Below are positions 26,260 through 39,800 of a DNA stretch of 64,000 bases, piece after piece. The stretch comes from Malurus cyaneus samueli (Eukaryota; Chordata; Aves; Passeriformes; Maluridae), in NCBI GenBank assembly GCA_009741485.1, contig CM019238.1:15461394-15525393 (forward strand), given 5' to 3'. The stretch's first letter is position 1. The number at the start of each line of letters is the position of its first letter. The notes beneath the pieces were generated by a model. That model worked only from the letters and a program-made list of their open reading frames with translations, was not told the origin of the DNA and searched no databases. The position numbers and the translations under genes are program-made.

Positions 26260-26866
26260 TGAGCAGACACAGGGACGTGGCCAGGGCAGCCCAGAGAGCC
26301 AAAGGAGCATGGGGGGATCAAAAGGAGTGTGAAGAAGGTGGAGGGAGGGGATATTTCTGCTCTGCTTTCATGAGAGCCCACCTGGAGGACGTGTCCAGCT
26401 CTGGGAACCCCAGCAGAGGGACATGGATGGAGCAAATCTGGAGAATTCCACGAGGATGTTCCAGGACTGGAGCCCCTCTGCTGTGGAGCCGGGCTGGGAG
26501 AGCTGGGGGTGCTCATCTGGAGAGAAGAAGGATCCAGGGAGAGCTCAGAGACTCTTCCAGAGCCTAAAGGTGCTCCAGGAGAGCTGGAGAGGGACTGGGG
26601 ACAAGGGATGGAGGGACAGGATGGAGGAAATGGCTTTAAACTGCCAGAGGGCAAGGATGGATGGGATATTGGGAAGGAATTCTTCCCTGGGAGGGTGGGA
26701 GGCCCTGGCACAGGGTGCCCAGAGAAGCTGTGGCTGTCCCTGGATTCTGAAGTGTCCAAGGTGAGGTTGGAGAGGGCTTGGAGCAGCCTGGACAGTGGGA
26801 GGTGTCCCTACCCATGGTCACAACATGAGCTTTAAGGTCCCTTCCACCCCAAACCATTCTGTAGCA
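26260..26866 (+). mobile_element. CR1 LINE fragment, 3' end (late ORF2 and 3' UTR)
   Basis: CR1 is the dominant avian non-LTR retrotransposon. This copy matches its conserved 3' portion as I know it. It runs from a 'cagcccagagagccaaagg' region, through gagctggagagggactgggg near 26581 and ccagagaagctgtggctg near 26718, to the tail taaggtcccttccacccc with aaccattctg at 26833-26862. One plus frame (26509-26835) translates to a stretch resembling the ORF2 C-terminus (GNGFKL...DIGKEFFPGRVG), but the earlier ORF2 portion lies in another frame, so the copy is frameshifted. The 5' part, including reverse transcriptase, is absent, as is usual for truncated CR1 insertions. No target-site duplication is obvious. 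The copy is old and inactive. Confidence 0.9.
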
Positions 26867-27326
26867 ATGTTAACAGTTCTTAAAATCGCTTCAAAAGTAC
26901 ATTTTTCCAGCTCTGAGTTCTCTCAGTCACAAGTACTTATCCCTCTCAGAGAAGTGAAGCACTCAGGGAGCAAACACACAGCAAAATGTGAACCCAGCCG
27001 TGTAACGCTTTGTTTTGGCAGCGTTTGTGGGAATGGTTTGTGTTTAATTGATGAGTCCCAGGGTGTGTGGCTGAACAGCTCTGAGCTCCCAATGCCTCAA
27101 TCAGTGCTGTGCACTCACAAAAACCACGGGTGGGCTCCTCGAGAGCTCTGCTGATGGAGCTTCCCTCTTCATCTCACCTGAGCTCAGTGCCACAGACATT
27201 TTTATCTGTGAGCTTACGCAGCCTTTGGCCTTTTCTGAGGCAGACTGGCAGCCTCCTCCCTATGCACCACACACACAAAGAGCAAAAGTTCAAAGTGTAA
27301 TTTTTATTTATTTGGTTTCCAGTCAA
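26867..27326. other. Non-coding DNA, no gene seen
   Basis: Two plus-strand frames (26795-27154 and 27109-27300) begin in or just after the CR1 tail and show no domain. Otherwise single-copy sequence. Confidence 0.55.
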
Positions 27327-27515
27327 GACATATGGCTGGTTGAAAAAAAGCAGAATTGCATTAACACGTTTTATATGTAACTATTCCCTTTAAATATGGT
27401 CTTATTACAAAATACACCAGGGCATTTGTGTTAGATACTGAGACATATGGCTGGTACCAAAATATAAATCCATTAACAGATTTTGTATGCAATTTCACTC
27501 TTTTAAAGTGATCTT
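27327..27515. repeat. Diverged local duplication (two ~75-bp copies, offset 115)
   Basis: Sequence starting gacatatggctggt recurs at 27327 and 27442. Both copies continue with a shared order of words: cattaaca, a t-rich gtttta(t)/tttgtat word, gtaact/gcaatt, a ttccctttaaa/ctcttttaaa word, then ggtctta/gatctta. I estimate about 70% identity after the perfect 14-bp start. This is an old partial duplication or two related regulatory modules. No reading frame is preserved. Confidence 0.6.
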
Positions 27516-30500
27516 AGACCTGCGAGCATGATATCTTTCCTTTATTCTTTTCAGAGCAGTGATCAGAGGGAGAGGAGATTCATTAATATACACATTACCG
27601 TCAACAGGCAGGGAATGCAATCATTAGTGTCATGGCTCAGGTGTTTTGTGAGTGCAGCTGTAGGATCAAATCATATCACACTAATGTAAATTGCAATGAA
27701 GCTTTCCACTGGATTTTCCCATTATTTGAGTGTTAAACCCATTTTGTCACGGATTTATGAAGGACACTGATGACAGTAAACTAACCTTCATTATCATCAT
27801 CACTTTCCCCTCCCCTTTTTCTGTTTTAATCAAAAATCAAGCTGTCACAGCCTATCTGCTGCAGGTTACCCACTCTGGCAGAACAGCTTCTTTACAGTCA
27901 GAGCTGCACAAAAAGCACTTGACAGAAGTTTTAACTACTTGGGATTGTCTACCAGTGACCTCCCCCCAAAAAAACCCCAAACCAAAAAAACAGATGAGAA
28001 AATATTACATCCTCATTAGTATTCTAAAAGCAGAATGATTAAAAAATGTCCCTAACTGGCTTCAGAGGGAAATTTCACAATTCTATGCTTGGAAAAGTAT
28101 TGACTATTTCTGGCCTACTCATCTTTGTGCTGGTTTCTGGGCTTGCTTTTACTTGTCATTTGACTAAATGCCATTTAATGCAAGCACAAATTAATAAAAA
28201 AAAATCACACTAAGATGATGAGATCTAAGTATGTACATTGCAGAGTAAAACTTGGAGGAAAGCATTAGAAACACTCACATTTGGAGTCTCTGCTATTATA
28301 TTTATATTGCAATTTAATGAAAACTTCAAATCATTCCAGAAAAGAGCTGTTCTATGGTAAATTTTCCCCCCCTTATTCTGGTTTTTCATCCATAGTCCAA
28401 AATTTCAGATACTCTTGGTGGTAGTTCCAATCAGAATTGGTACTAAACTTGCTTCTAATACTTAAAAAAAAAATCTAATCACTTGGTAGAGTGTGGAAAC
28501 TCATATCAAAGTGCCTGAGCACCCTTGAAGTTTAAATGACCTCATTTGCACATCTTGTTCTGACAGAATTATATATTCCCATTCTGTCCCATTGGGAGAA
28601 AGGAGCTCACAATTTTGTCACTTGTGTATATAAAATTAGCATACCAAAGGTTTGCTCACAACGTGAAAACAGCCTCCTGTGCTTTCAGGCCCTTCTGTTG
28701 AATGCTAAGTGTCTCCATGAATTGTTACAGAGTCCATAGTTTAAAATTCCTGAGGTACAATATCATGGGATGCCTTGAGTGACTACCTGGGCACATGGAA
28801 CTGTAAGAGTTCACAAATCTAAAAATTCAGAATTCCCTTTAGTGCCAAAGGAAAATCCAGACATCGATAGAATGAGCTGAGGAAATTCAGGACTGCTAAT
28901 CAGAGACCTGCACTGGAAGAAGCCTGCATTGAGCTGAACAAAAACCCAGCTCAGAAAGGCTCAGAGAAATGCAATTTCTTCAGGAATTCAATACTAATAA
29001 GGATTATAGAAGGAAGGACAGCAGGGATTCAGGGGATCAGACAGACACTGCCATCCCTGGCTCTCTTCTCCTCTGACCCTTCCGCAGGGCAATGATGAGA
29101 GCAAAACTGTCTGAGCACTGCCCAGGCTGGAAGGGAAACAAATATCAGCACAGAAATGCTGCAGAAGGTGAGAAAGATGGGAAGCATTCCAAGAAATCTT
29201 GAAAAACACACTGGAAAGGAGTAGGAAGAGCACTGACTCCACGACACACAAAATCTTTGTGGGGTGTGGAGGAACACTGCCTTAATAGAGGAAAAGCCCT
29301 ACAGAAAAAACATCTGAGAGCAGCACCCAAACATCCCCATCACATGGGGCTTGGGAGGGTGAACAATGGCCTGAATTTAGTTGGGATCTCAGAGGGAGTC
29401 TGCAGAATTTCAGGTTCACAGACACAGGTTTCAGATTCTGGAAGTTCCTTCTGGGCAGAGGTTGTGTTGATATTCAAATCATTCCAACAGCACAAAACTA
29501 AAAGACAAAATTGCACAACCAGATAGAATGGTTTATATTATTGAAGATGTATGAAAATAATTCTTCCATTTTGTTGCTCTTACCAATAAATTTTTGACCA
29601 GTTGGACCAAAAAGTGTCCTTGGAATATATGAAAAGTATTGGTGAATTTTCAGACTTTTAGCCTGCCTTCTTCAGAAAAGGAGGTGTAACCTGTTAACCT
29701 GTCAGGCACAACGATTTAAAAGATTCTTGAAAATTAGTGAGATGAGAGGCCAATTGAAATACCCAGCTGAGGAGGAGGCTGTGTGGTCCATGCTGCTGGA
29801 ACTGCTCTCATTAATGGCCCTGTGTAATTAGCTGCCCACCCAGCACACTCAGCTTGGGACCAGCACCTTGTGCAGTCAGGGCTTGTGGAGCTAAAATCAC
29901 CGAGGGAATGCAAACAGGGGAAAAGCTGAATGCCCCTCTGCTGAGGGGAGAGAGTAGAGAGCATAAGCCACAGCTCATAATTAACCAATTTTCACTATTT
30001 CCCATTATTTCAGCACTTTCTTCACTCTTCTTTTCCCCCAGTAACTATTAGCAGAGATATTAAGTGAAGAAACATTAAGCTAAATTGACCTTACACTAAT
30101 TAAAGTAATCTTTTTATTAATGCACTGACTTAGGGGAAAAGCCCCGTATTTCAATGTAAAAATTATTGGACAAAAACACACAGAACTCTCACAAAGGTAA
30201 CTTCAACAGCAACAATAAGGAGCGTGCAGCACTCTACATCCAGATGAAATTCCCATTTGTGTGAGAAGGGTTTAGCTTAAATTTCCAAGCATGTGGCATA
30301 GCAATATGCTGGCTATTCACAGCAGCACTTCCAAAAACACAAGGCCATGTGAGAATTTGCAGAATTGGTCTTTTCTTATCTTCTGCAACACTTACAGGAA
30401 CCTCTCCTGGAAATACCTGGTGTTCCCAGTGTTTAATGTGTGTTTTCTCTCACTAAAGGGCGGCTGTGAGGGAGAAGTTCTCCTTCCCTTTATGTCTGGA

Positions 30501-31699
30501 ACTTCCAGGCAGAGAGACTCATTTCTCTCAGAAGCAGGACTGGGTTCTTGCTCTTCTGGAGAATATTTTGCAGTTTTTTATGTTAAAATATCCCACTCAC
30601 AACTTCATCTTTCCCCAAGTTCTGCCTTTGCCTGTTGTTGTCTCCAGATCTCCAACAGGAGTCTCAGAGTCTCCTAACTGGGAAGTCTGGCTTTGTTTTG
30701 TTTGTTATTTAAGTAAAATTATCTCCTGAGGGTATTATTACTTGCCTCAGCTTTCTTTAGACTCAAAAATGATACCAAACATGATTTTTCCTGTGTTTAA
30801 TTTTGTGGAATTTTCCTTTCATGGGGCAGATGAAGCTCTGCACATAATCCAGATCCTTTTCTCCTGTTATTCCCACAGAGAGGCACCAAATGCACCCATG
30901 GATGCACCTTTGGAGTTTTTAGTTAAAAGTTGGGATAGAATGACTCATCTTTTCATCCATGAAATAAGAAAATGTGTTCATTTGGAGGGGAAAAAGAAAT
31001 CAACTACAACTTAGTTTCCATCAAAACAGTCCCCACAGCTTAGAGCTCTGCCATCAGTGAATGACATTCTTATACATGAAATTAAAATCAATTCTTATAA
31101 AGTGCATGTATTGAATTCAAATGATTTTTCAAAGGAGCTGTCTGCTTCCCTGGCAGGATGTGAAATAAGAATTTGTCTTTGAGCATCAGAGATTCTGAGC
31201 TCGACCATCTCATCTGACAGCTACTCTTGCCATGGTAAAGTCAAGTTTAATTTTTTTTACTTCTGAGTTATAAAATGATTTTATTTCAATGCATTGCTGA
31301 GAGTGTGATAACAAATGAAAATAGATAAATGAAAAAGGAGAGCTAAAGAAATACAACATAACCGTGAAATAGCAATAAGTGAACTGTGGCCATGTCAACA
31401 CCACCACCAAGATTTCTGCACAAATGTGGGTTTTGCATCCTTCAGGACAAGTCTTACACCACCTTTGCCAGCTCAGAGCGATCATTTTTCTTTTCTGAAA
31501 ATAGAAGGAAAAAGTTGGGCTGGCAGTGACAATGCTGGCCAAGTTTTCAGGAAGGATCCAAGTATTATTTATTTTTTTAAGTCAATTTCTGGGTCTCTTT
31601 TCTCTTGCCCAACATTTTTCTCAATGTTTTGGGCACAAAGAATCATCTAATAACTTTGGAGCTGCATCTTTGCAAACTGCATAACATGACACAGCTCAG
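27516..31699. other. Non-coding DNA, no gene seen
   Basis: The longest frame is 128 codons (plus 30291-30677), overlapped by an 87-codon frame in another phase. Neither has a recognisable domain. Small frames stacked on both strands near 28994-29526 are likewise chance. No interspersed repeat that I know is visible. Confidence 0.55.
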
Positions 31700-31920
31700 A
31701 CACCAGCAAGAGCTTCTAGCATTAAATAAAGAGTAAGTAATAATTGTGCTTTAATCAGAAAAGTTTGGCTCTGTATTAAATATGAATCAAATATAAAATC
31801 TATTCTCAATTACAGATGAAATCCTAGACGAAGTTATTAATATGCATATGATATTGTTAAAGTAATATTTTGGGGTATAAATAATAGAAAAGCAATAATT
31901 CAGTGCATGCTGAAATTATG
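31700..31920. promoter_or_regulatory. Candidate conserved non-coding element with octamer-like site
   Basis: AT-rich block with ttattaatatgcatatgata at 31834-31853, whose tatgcata core at 31841-31848 resembles a POU/octamer site. It is surrounded by TAAT cores and one CpG (cctagacgaag). Stops are frequent in all frames. Assignment is compositional only. Confidence 0.25.
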
Positions 31921-34900
31921 AAAGCACATCCCAAACCCCATAAAAAGTCTCCCACAGGATCTGCCTCTGCCCTGAATCCTCAGGTTCAGATTTCTCCCAG
32001 GCCAAGCTGGGAGAGGCACAGGAGGTCACCTGCAGTTCTGTTGATGTAGAATATCACCAAATAATTCACTTAATTCACAATGGACATTTTTTATATCACA
32101 TATACTTAGGTTCTTCTGCAAATATTCCTAAGGAATTAAACTAAACAATGGACTGCAATAGTTGAAAGTGTTTGGGCCTCCTCTTTTATTCCTTCTGTAA
32201 CATTCTCCCAAGGCATAACCTGGGAAGCTTAAAACAGACTCATTTTACTCCTCTTTTCATCAACAGTGTTTATAGGCAAATGATGTTTTACATGCTGGAA
32301 TGAATGACTCTGCTATAAAGTCACTTAATTCTGCTTTGTTCTGTCTGTATTCCTTGAGAGCTTCAGCATTTCTGTCTCTGTCTGTAAAAGTTGATTTCAG
32401 GATTGAAAGCACCCAGAGCTTTGGCCTCCAGTCTGCACCACTTCAGCACTTCCCCAGAGAGGATTTCAGGAGGAAGAGCTGGATTAGCTTCTTCAGAGAA
32501 AACAGAACCAGAAATCCTCACAGAGCTGGGGATCCTCTGTGCTCATTCCCTCCATATCTTCTCATCTTTATTATCCTCAGCTCTCTGCACCCAAGGAACT
32601 GGGCACTGAACTGCGCTCATTTCTCACCACATTTCCCCTCTGCATCCTCCCAAATGGAATAATAACAGTATCATAAAGGAGGAACCTCATTATCTGAAAA
32701 ACTCGGCAGAGTTGTAGTGGACTAACCATGCCAACACATTTTTTTTTTAAAAGATGTGCAGTAACATAGCTGTGTTTAAAATGAATTGACTTTGATACCA
32801 TGTAACCAAGGAAACAGTATCAAAAATAGATAAAATCATGCTTGATCCAAAACATCTAAAGTTCAGGGGTTTTGTTTTGAATAATCATATTTATACACGT
32901 AGCCTTCAATACAGGCAATTCAAAATAAAAGCAGTGCAGCAACAAATGCAAAGTGCTTGACATGTTTCTGGTGATCCAGGAGAGAGGGAGCACAGCTCAC
33001 ATCATAAACACATAAATTCTGCTTAGTTTGTGTTATTCTCTGGCCACTCTGGGAAGTGTAAAAAGCAGATAATTCTCTGATAACAACTAAAGTAGTCTCA
33101 GTGCTTGAATTAAGTCACTTTTGGAAATAAAATTTAACTTGGGAAAGCTCCTGGGCTGATCCTGTGCACAAGGAGAGGTGAAGCTTCCAGGGATGGAGCC
33201 TTTCCAGCAGCTCTGGCATCCTACATGTGTGAACAGGAGATTTATGTTCAATGTCTGTATGACAATGGATTTAAAATATAACTTTAAAAAGGCTCATCCT
33301 TCCCTGGAAGCCAAAGCTTTCCACCTCCTTAGGTCACAGGTATGGACTGCCTTTTCGTTAGCATAAATAAATAAACAAGTCACCAGTCAGCACTGGCTAC
33401 ACAGAGATATTTCAAAATGATATGAATAAAAATGAAATCCTGTTTAGGAGAAAGGCACTCCAGAATCTGATTTAACAACAGTATCAGTACTTAACAGGCT
33501 CAGGATCATCTAATAGCTCTCAAGGTAACATTTAAAAAGTCCAATCTTGACGATTTTTTTTACCCTTACACAGGCAATCAATAGGTAACAAACAAACCAA
33601 GTAACTAACAAATAGATTCAATGTTTTTGCAGTAAACACACAAATAAAAAAGGAAATATGGCTTCTAAGTAATGATTAAATGTAGAGCTTTTACCTATCC
33701 TGGCAAAAATAGGCAAAAAAAGAAGCTTAAGAAGTTGTTTCAAGACTTTTTAACTCAACATTCTGTATTGAAACTTTCCGGCAAGATTAAAATTAAAAGA
33801 TAACTTGTATTAGAACCCTTTGTTTAAAGCTTTTAGGGAAAATAAGGTATTATCAAAGTCCAAGGACAACAAATATTGTCCTAGATGGGAATAAGTCATC
33901 ACTTGTGCCCTTGGAATTCATTATTTGCTATTTAGGGCAAAGAAGTCTGCAGAGAAGGTTCTGGCTTTCCTCAGACCGATAAACAGTTAAAAAAAAAAAA
34001 ACAAAAAAACAAAAAATACCCCAAAAAACCCATAAAAATCTCCTTGTTCTGGGGTGATTCCAGGAGCACCCTTTGGTGCTCTTCAGCAGAACATTAAGTT
34101 GTTTCCAGAAAAGGGAAAAAGTTTTGAGGTTTGCCGGCTTTAGAAGCGGGTTTGTTAGCAAAGGTCAATGCAAGTCTAATTGCTACTTAATTATTTTAAT
34201 CTCTTCCTTGAAACTGAAAACAAAGGGAGGATTTTTTACCTTCTATAAAATGCTCATTAAAGGCTCATAAATAATTAAACCCAAAGAAGTTGAGTTTACA
34301 AACTGTTACAGATGTGATAATGGAAATGAAGGAACAGAAATTACTTCTTTTACTCACTCAAATCCAGTAACAGCATTTTGGTGGTATTTATATTTATTTT
34401 TAGAATTTATGACTAATATCATAGTTACAAAAATGTGTGGATAAAAGTTTCTCTATTTCATTCCCCAGTGAAACTTAATAAAGGCAAATTCTGAAATAAT
34501 ATTATAACTTTCTAGCTGTCTGAAACTTTAAATATTGTTCTTCTCTAATTCATATATAGTTCATATACACAAGGCAGATCTTATTCTATTTTCCCTCTCT
34601 CAGAAAATTCACATAGTGTTTCCTCATCCCTGCTCCTGCACGTGATTTTAATTCTTCTAAAAAATGATTAAGCTATCAGTTCTAAATACCCATAATTTAA
34701 TACCCCTATTCTCATATTAGAAAACTGTACAGTGTAATAACAGCCGTGACAAGGACAAATATTTTAGAGCTAATTGCAAATGTGTATTTTCCACAACAGA
34801 CTAGACACTAATTTATCTCTGAATATTTACAGATAATGTTATCCCTCTTATTTCTTCCCTGTGAGCACAGGTTAGAATTCGTTAAAGAAAGTACAGGATA

Positions 34901-36489
34901 TGTTCTCAAAATGGAGTTACGGATGGAAGATTTGTATCCAAATCATGTTTTTTTATTCTTTTGGCCATTCTAGTCCATCATGCTCCCCTGCTATGATCTA
35001 TTGCTGTAACTCTCAGCAAGCCAAAACTAATATTTCATAAGATAGGAAGCACATCATACCACATTTTAAATAATATTGCTCCTTTCTCACACTCAGCTCA
35101 TGTTCAGACAAATTCAGGAGGGTTTGCGGGGCTAAACTCCTTTTCTAGGTGGGGTATAATGGACATATTAATAGTTTTGCCTTTTTGGTTAAAAGTGAAG
35201 AAAAATAAATAGGAATATGTTCAGAAAGTCAAACAATTATTTTTAGTTGCCACACTTAAGGCTTGGAAGCAATGATCCAGTTTCTCACCAGCGCTGCTGT
35301 GGGATTGAGATGCAGACTGGGAACTTTTGCCTGTGAGGTGCCACTGCTGCTGAATTCCAAGCAGTTACAGTGGATATTCTGAGCCAGCCCTGGCAGGGGA
35401 AAATCCTGCAGCATTCGATTTCTGCAGCAATCAATGGCACAGCACTGGCAGGATCTATCCTAAGGTACTTTTCTTACCCAGCATAATAATTAAAGCTGTA
35501 TTTTTAAAGCACTAACACAGGACAATGCTTTCTGGAATTATAAAATTACTGCAATCAGTGTGTACTTAATTAACCCTCTCCCGTTTCCCATTTTGCTCCA
35601 TCCTTTGTTCTCATTAACTGCTATAGTGACCTTTCAGTCTGTAAAAACCAACAAAAGGCATTTCCTTTTTTATTAAAAGATTGATTGCAGGAGGCCTGGG
35701 ACCACAAGAGAAAGGAGAAATTGCCTGTGCTCAAAACCCACCAGGTTTGTGGGACAGCCACTGCCATTTGGTCCCATAATAATGGCACTGCTGACCTGAT
35801 TTTCAGATGCAACAAAGCAAAATAAACCAAAGGGACGTCAATAAATGATGCCATAATTCAGAAAGAATTGCACTGTGCGAGAAAATTTTCAATAATTCTA
35901 TTTAGTCATGGACAGACAGCTGGAAAAAAGCTACTAAAGGAAAGATTGTGGGGAGCTGATATAGTCTTACCTGAGGGCAGGCAAAAATGGTTCAATGTAC
36001 AGAACTAGGGGCACCGAGACACTGAAATTCAAATGTTTTTTCAAAGGCACAGCACTTTGACTCCAAAGACACAGCTCCGGTCAAGGCTTTACAGCCACCT
36101 CCTCCCATGGGATGCTACTGATCAAGTGCAGACTCCAAAACTTCTTCCTGTCTCTGACTGAAAATAATATCCTGGAAAGAGTACAATAAAATCATAATTT
36201 GAGTCATCAGAAATTGGCCACTGTCCCCAGCTGATACAAGGTTAGGCCTTTCAGAGCTTTTTAAATATTTATTTATACAGGGACTTACCCACAACTGTTC
36301 CATTAGAAGCTTGATTTGACTTTGAATCTTATTTGTGATGCACTCTTGTCCTTTACTTGGACTGATCTGCATGCTGCTTACGGAACCCAGCTGAAAACCA
36401 CCAAACCAATTGAATTACTAGAACAGGTTATGACCAGGGTCACAAACCCTTGAACAGCACAACACAGGCCACAGTTTGATTTTCTATTG
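31921..36489. other. Non-coding DNA with an A-rich tract
   Basis: Single-copy AT-rich sequence. Poly-A and AAAAAAC words occupy 33989-34030 and account for a spurious minus frame at 33928-34161. The 120-codon plus frame at 32300-32662 overlaps a second frame and shows no domain. From 34280 to 35250 the DNA is very AT-rich with no frame worth noting. Confidence 0.55.
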
Positions 36490-36830
36490 TTTCAATTGCA
36501 TTTCTGAAGGTCTAAGACGTCCTACACTTGTCTCTAATCATAAATAACACGAAAAGGAAGGAAGTGGTCCATAATATAACTGTCCTTAGTTTAATTCTTC
36601 TCATTAATCTGCCTTATTGGTTGTGGCATGCACTTGTTCTACCCGCTGCAGGTTTAATAGCCCGGCTTCTTTTCCCATCATCCATGCACCAGCCTGTCGA
36701 TCAATGGCAATTATTGCTTAATGAACACGTAATGATGGGTGAGCCCAGGGAGAAGGGAACAAATAAATCACTCATTAGAGGGCTGATTGTGAGCTCCCAC
36801 TGTCTCCTGTCAGAGCGCTCTGTTGTGTGG
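36490..36830. promoter_or_regulatory. Strong candidate conserved non-coding element
   Basis: About 340 bp with several retained CpGs (ctaagacgtcctac, aacacgaaaagg, tacccgctgcag, agcccggctt, tgtcgatcaatgg, aacacgtaatgatg) between clusters of homeodomain/SOX-like words (ggcaattattgcttaatg near 36707, ctctaatcataaataac near 36532). A 124-codon plus frame crosses it (36528-36902), but the peptide is not from a family that I recognise and the frame has no splice context. I favour a constrained enhancer, with an unrecognised exon as the alternative. Confidence 0.32.
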
Positions 36831-39800
36831 GTTTGTTTAGCCAACATCTCCAGGAGCAATCAGCACCAGCGGGTGCTGCAGAGCGCTGGAAATCATCAAT
36901 GACCTGGAGGATATTCAGCTTCAAAAGGAGATGTGTTTTCAACTTAATTGAAAACTCTCTTCTGAGCAGTTCTTTAAAAAAAAACAACCCTCAAGAGTTG
37001 TTTGGTTTTCCCTGATTTTTCTAACCGGTTGTGTTTTCTTCTTTCTCTTTTTTTTGAGATTTTTTTTGTTTGTTTGTTTGTTTGTTGGTTTTATTTTACT
37101 TCTCAAACATACATGCTTATCCCAGTTCAAATAATAAAGCCTTTCCAGAAGCTTTAACGTGGAATCCAGTGACTATGCATGATTTTAACAGTGCTTCTAG
37201 ATTCATAGAGCTGAGCAGGAAGGACTCATGGTGAGTTACATCAATCAATACTGTGCCAGTAAAACGGGTTCCATGTTTCACAGAAATGATGCTGTTAGTT
37301 GCTTTTGTGATGCTCATTCCTGCTCATTGAGCTCTGAAGTAAAATATTTTGCATCCTAGTAGCAATTACCGAAAGTTCTAGCCAAGATTCCACATTAATT
37401 TCTCATTTTTCTGTTTTTTAGACAATCCTGCCAAAGTGAAAGTGATGTGAGAAGGGAAATCAACATCCGACAATCCACAGAAAAGTAAAATCAAATATAT
37501 CTGGATACAAAATCATGAATTGGGTATGCACAGAGGCATACCGACTTAAATTTTGCAAATTTCCCCTCATGCCCTTTTCCATTTTTATGCCATGTGGCTC
37601 CAGTGTCCTTTTTCTTCAACTGATGTCGTGATTGTTCAAATAACAGAATTTAAATGAAGTTATTTAGACCTTCAAAATCAACCTGAGATTTCCTCACAAG
37701 ATGCCATCACTTCCATTGGTGCAGACAGGCTATCCCCATTGAAAAAAATCCAAATTTTTGCCTTTCTTTTTAAGGAAAGATGATTCCACAAGACTGATTC
37801 TATACAGAAGGTTCTACAGACTGATTCCATACATGCTTATGTGAAGAATCCTTGATTTGCAAAAAGATCTTCCTAATACTTTCACTTAAGCTCAGTTTTC
37901 CTTTAACATACAGTTAACAACTTTCTAAAAAATGCTTTCAGAAAAATATAAACCCTCTAGAACGCTTCCTGGGCAAATTTAAACAAGACTAATCCAGTAA
38001 AAATGCAGGGAAAGGGTGGCTCCTCATTCAAGGAAAACTTATTTTCTGTATTATGTATTCATTTATTTGCTTTCAGCCTTGAAAGAAACATTTCTACAAA
38101 TTTCAGAGAACATTTTGACTATTCAAAGTTTCCTTCTAATTCAATGGAGTGTTTGCCAGGCACAAAAGCCTGTTAGACATTCAAATAACAGATTAACTGT
38201 AAAGCACTGGATAAACCCACTCCATGTTTTCAAACATATCATTAAAGGAATGGCTGCTGGGGGGAGGAAAAGAAACTCCACAGATTTCTAAAGCTTTTCT
38301 GCCTAAAAGTAATAAAGGGAGGGGAAAAAAAAAGGAAAGAAAAAGAACTGTTTTAAGTCAAAGCAGGTAACTGTTCCAGGGCAATGCCACGCTGGAGAAG
38401 AATTTCAATACTTAATTGTAATTTCTATCAGCAGAGAAAACTCATAATTATTCTTATCTCCTAAAATAGCTTGTTAAACATGAAAAAGGCTTATTGCTGC
38501 AACAGGCTGTATCTGGGCAAGAATCATAAGCAGAAACGTGTTTTAATTACCTTTTTCCAATATCTTCAACTAAAAGTTAATTTTAATGAGAAGGAATACT
38601 CATGCTGCAGTTTTTCCCTTTCTCTTTCTGGTGGGTTTTGTTTGTTTGTGTGATTCAGGCAGAGAGAGCTTTGGAGATGGAGTTGCCTATCAGGACAGCA
38701 CAGGACAGTCTCAAATTGAGGTATTTCCCTTTCTAGAAGTCTATTCCAGCTCCGACAAAGAAATCCACCTGAGTCGAGGGCAGAAACTGGGTATTGGACA
38801 CTTCATAACCAACATGCTCCAAACTGGAACAAACATTGGAAAAAGGTGGATTCCTTAAGTTTTTGCACAGTTTATTGACTTCCTCATCCTTGAGGACACT
38901 TGCACTTACCTAACAACAAAATTTAAACTGAGTTTGACAGATGGTGTTTACCAACCTGGGTTTTTTTTTTCCTTCAAAAAACAAACCAACAGAAAATAGC
39001 TCCCAGCATAAGGATTTGTGTCCAGGAGAAGCAGGGAAATCATTCCACCTTTAACCCAGGCACTGGGGTTGTGAATGAGTCCTTGGCTCAGTCCCAACTC
39101 TAAACACTGGCTTTCAGAAATACAAAATATTTATCAGCTAAGATACAGCATGACAAATTATCCACAAACTCGAGCATAACTCGATTTTGTTTTCTAAGTG
39201 GCTAAAACCAAAACAAATCCCTTACAATCAGTGAGGACAAAGAAAGGACACCAGTGCTCACAATTCAGTATGGAAATGTGAAGGAAGGAGACTCCACCAG
39301 AAATAATATGAGTTATTAAAGCATGGGAGGAAATCCTTAGAATTACACATGGTATCTAAAATATCCTTCTGGGATCTCCTGGCTGGCTCAGGCTGATAGC
39401 CTGGCTCTGCCCAAACACACAGGATGGCCACTGACATTGCCCTGTGCATTTCTGAGGGACAAGGGGCACATACTGCTGAGGGTGGACATGCTTAAAACAT
39501 AAATTCAACATTAAATGTCTATTATTTCCTCTTAATTTTTGGAAGCTTTAAGCCAGTGGTGCTAGGAGAAGATAGAAGAACAAGGTAGCAACCCCTCAGT
39601 GAAATTAACTTTTGTCTTTTCAGATTCTGGTGCTCCTGTACCCCTTAGTACTGGGTTATTTTTTCTGCAGATACCCCAGATGGCCTTAAAGGGATTATTT
39701 TCTGAGCCCTCCTCAGCTGACATCAGCAGATTGCACTGCATCACAAAGACTGCACTTAAGTAGAACCAAACCCTTCTTCATTTTCAGAAATTATCTAATA

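Noticed and set aside
26175..26835. Frames of 108-181 codons on both strands
   Set aside because: They lie within the decayed CR1 fragment. Only a short plus-strand part resembles ORF2, and the element is truncated and frameshifted.
36528..36902. 124-codon plus frame as a possible exon or small membrane protein
   Set aside because: No recognised family and no convincing splice sites or start context. The underlying DNA reads better as a candidate regulatory element, though a cryptic exon is not fully excluded.
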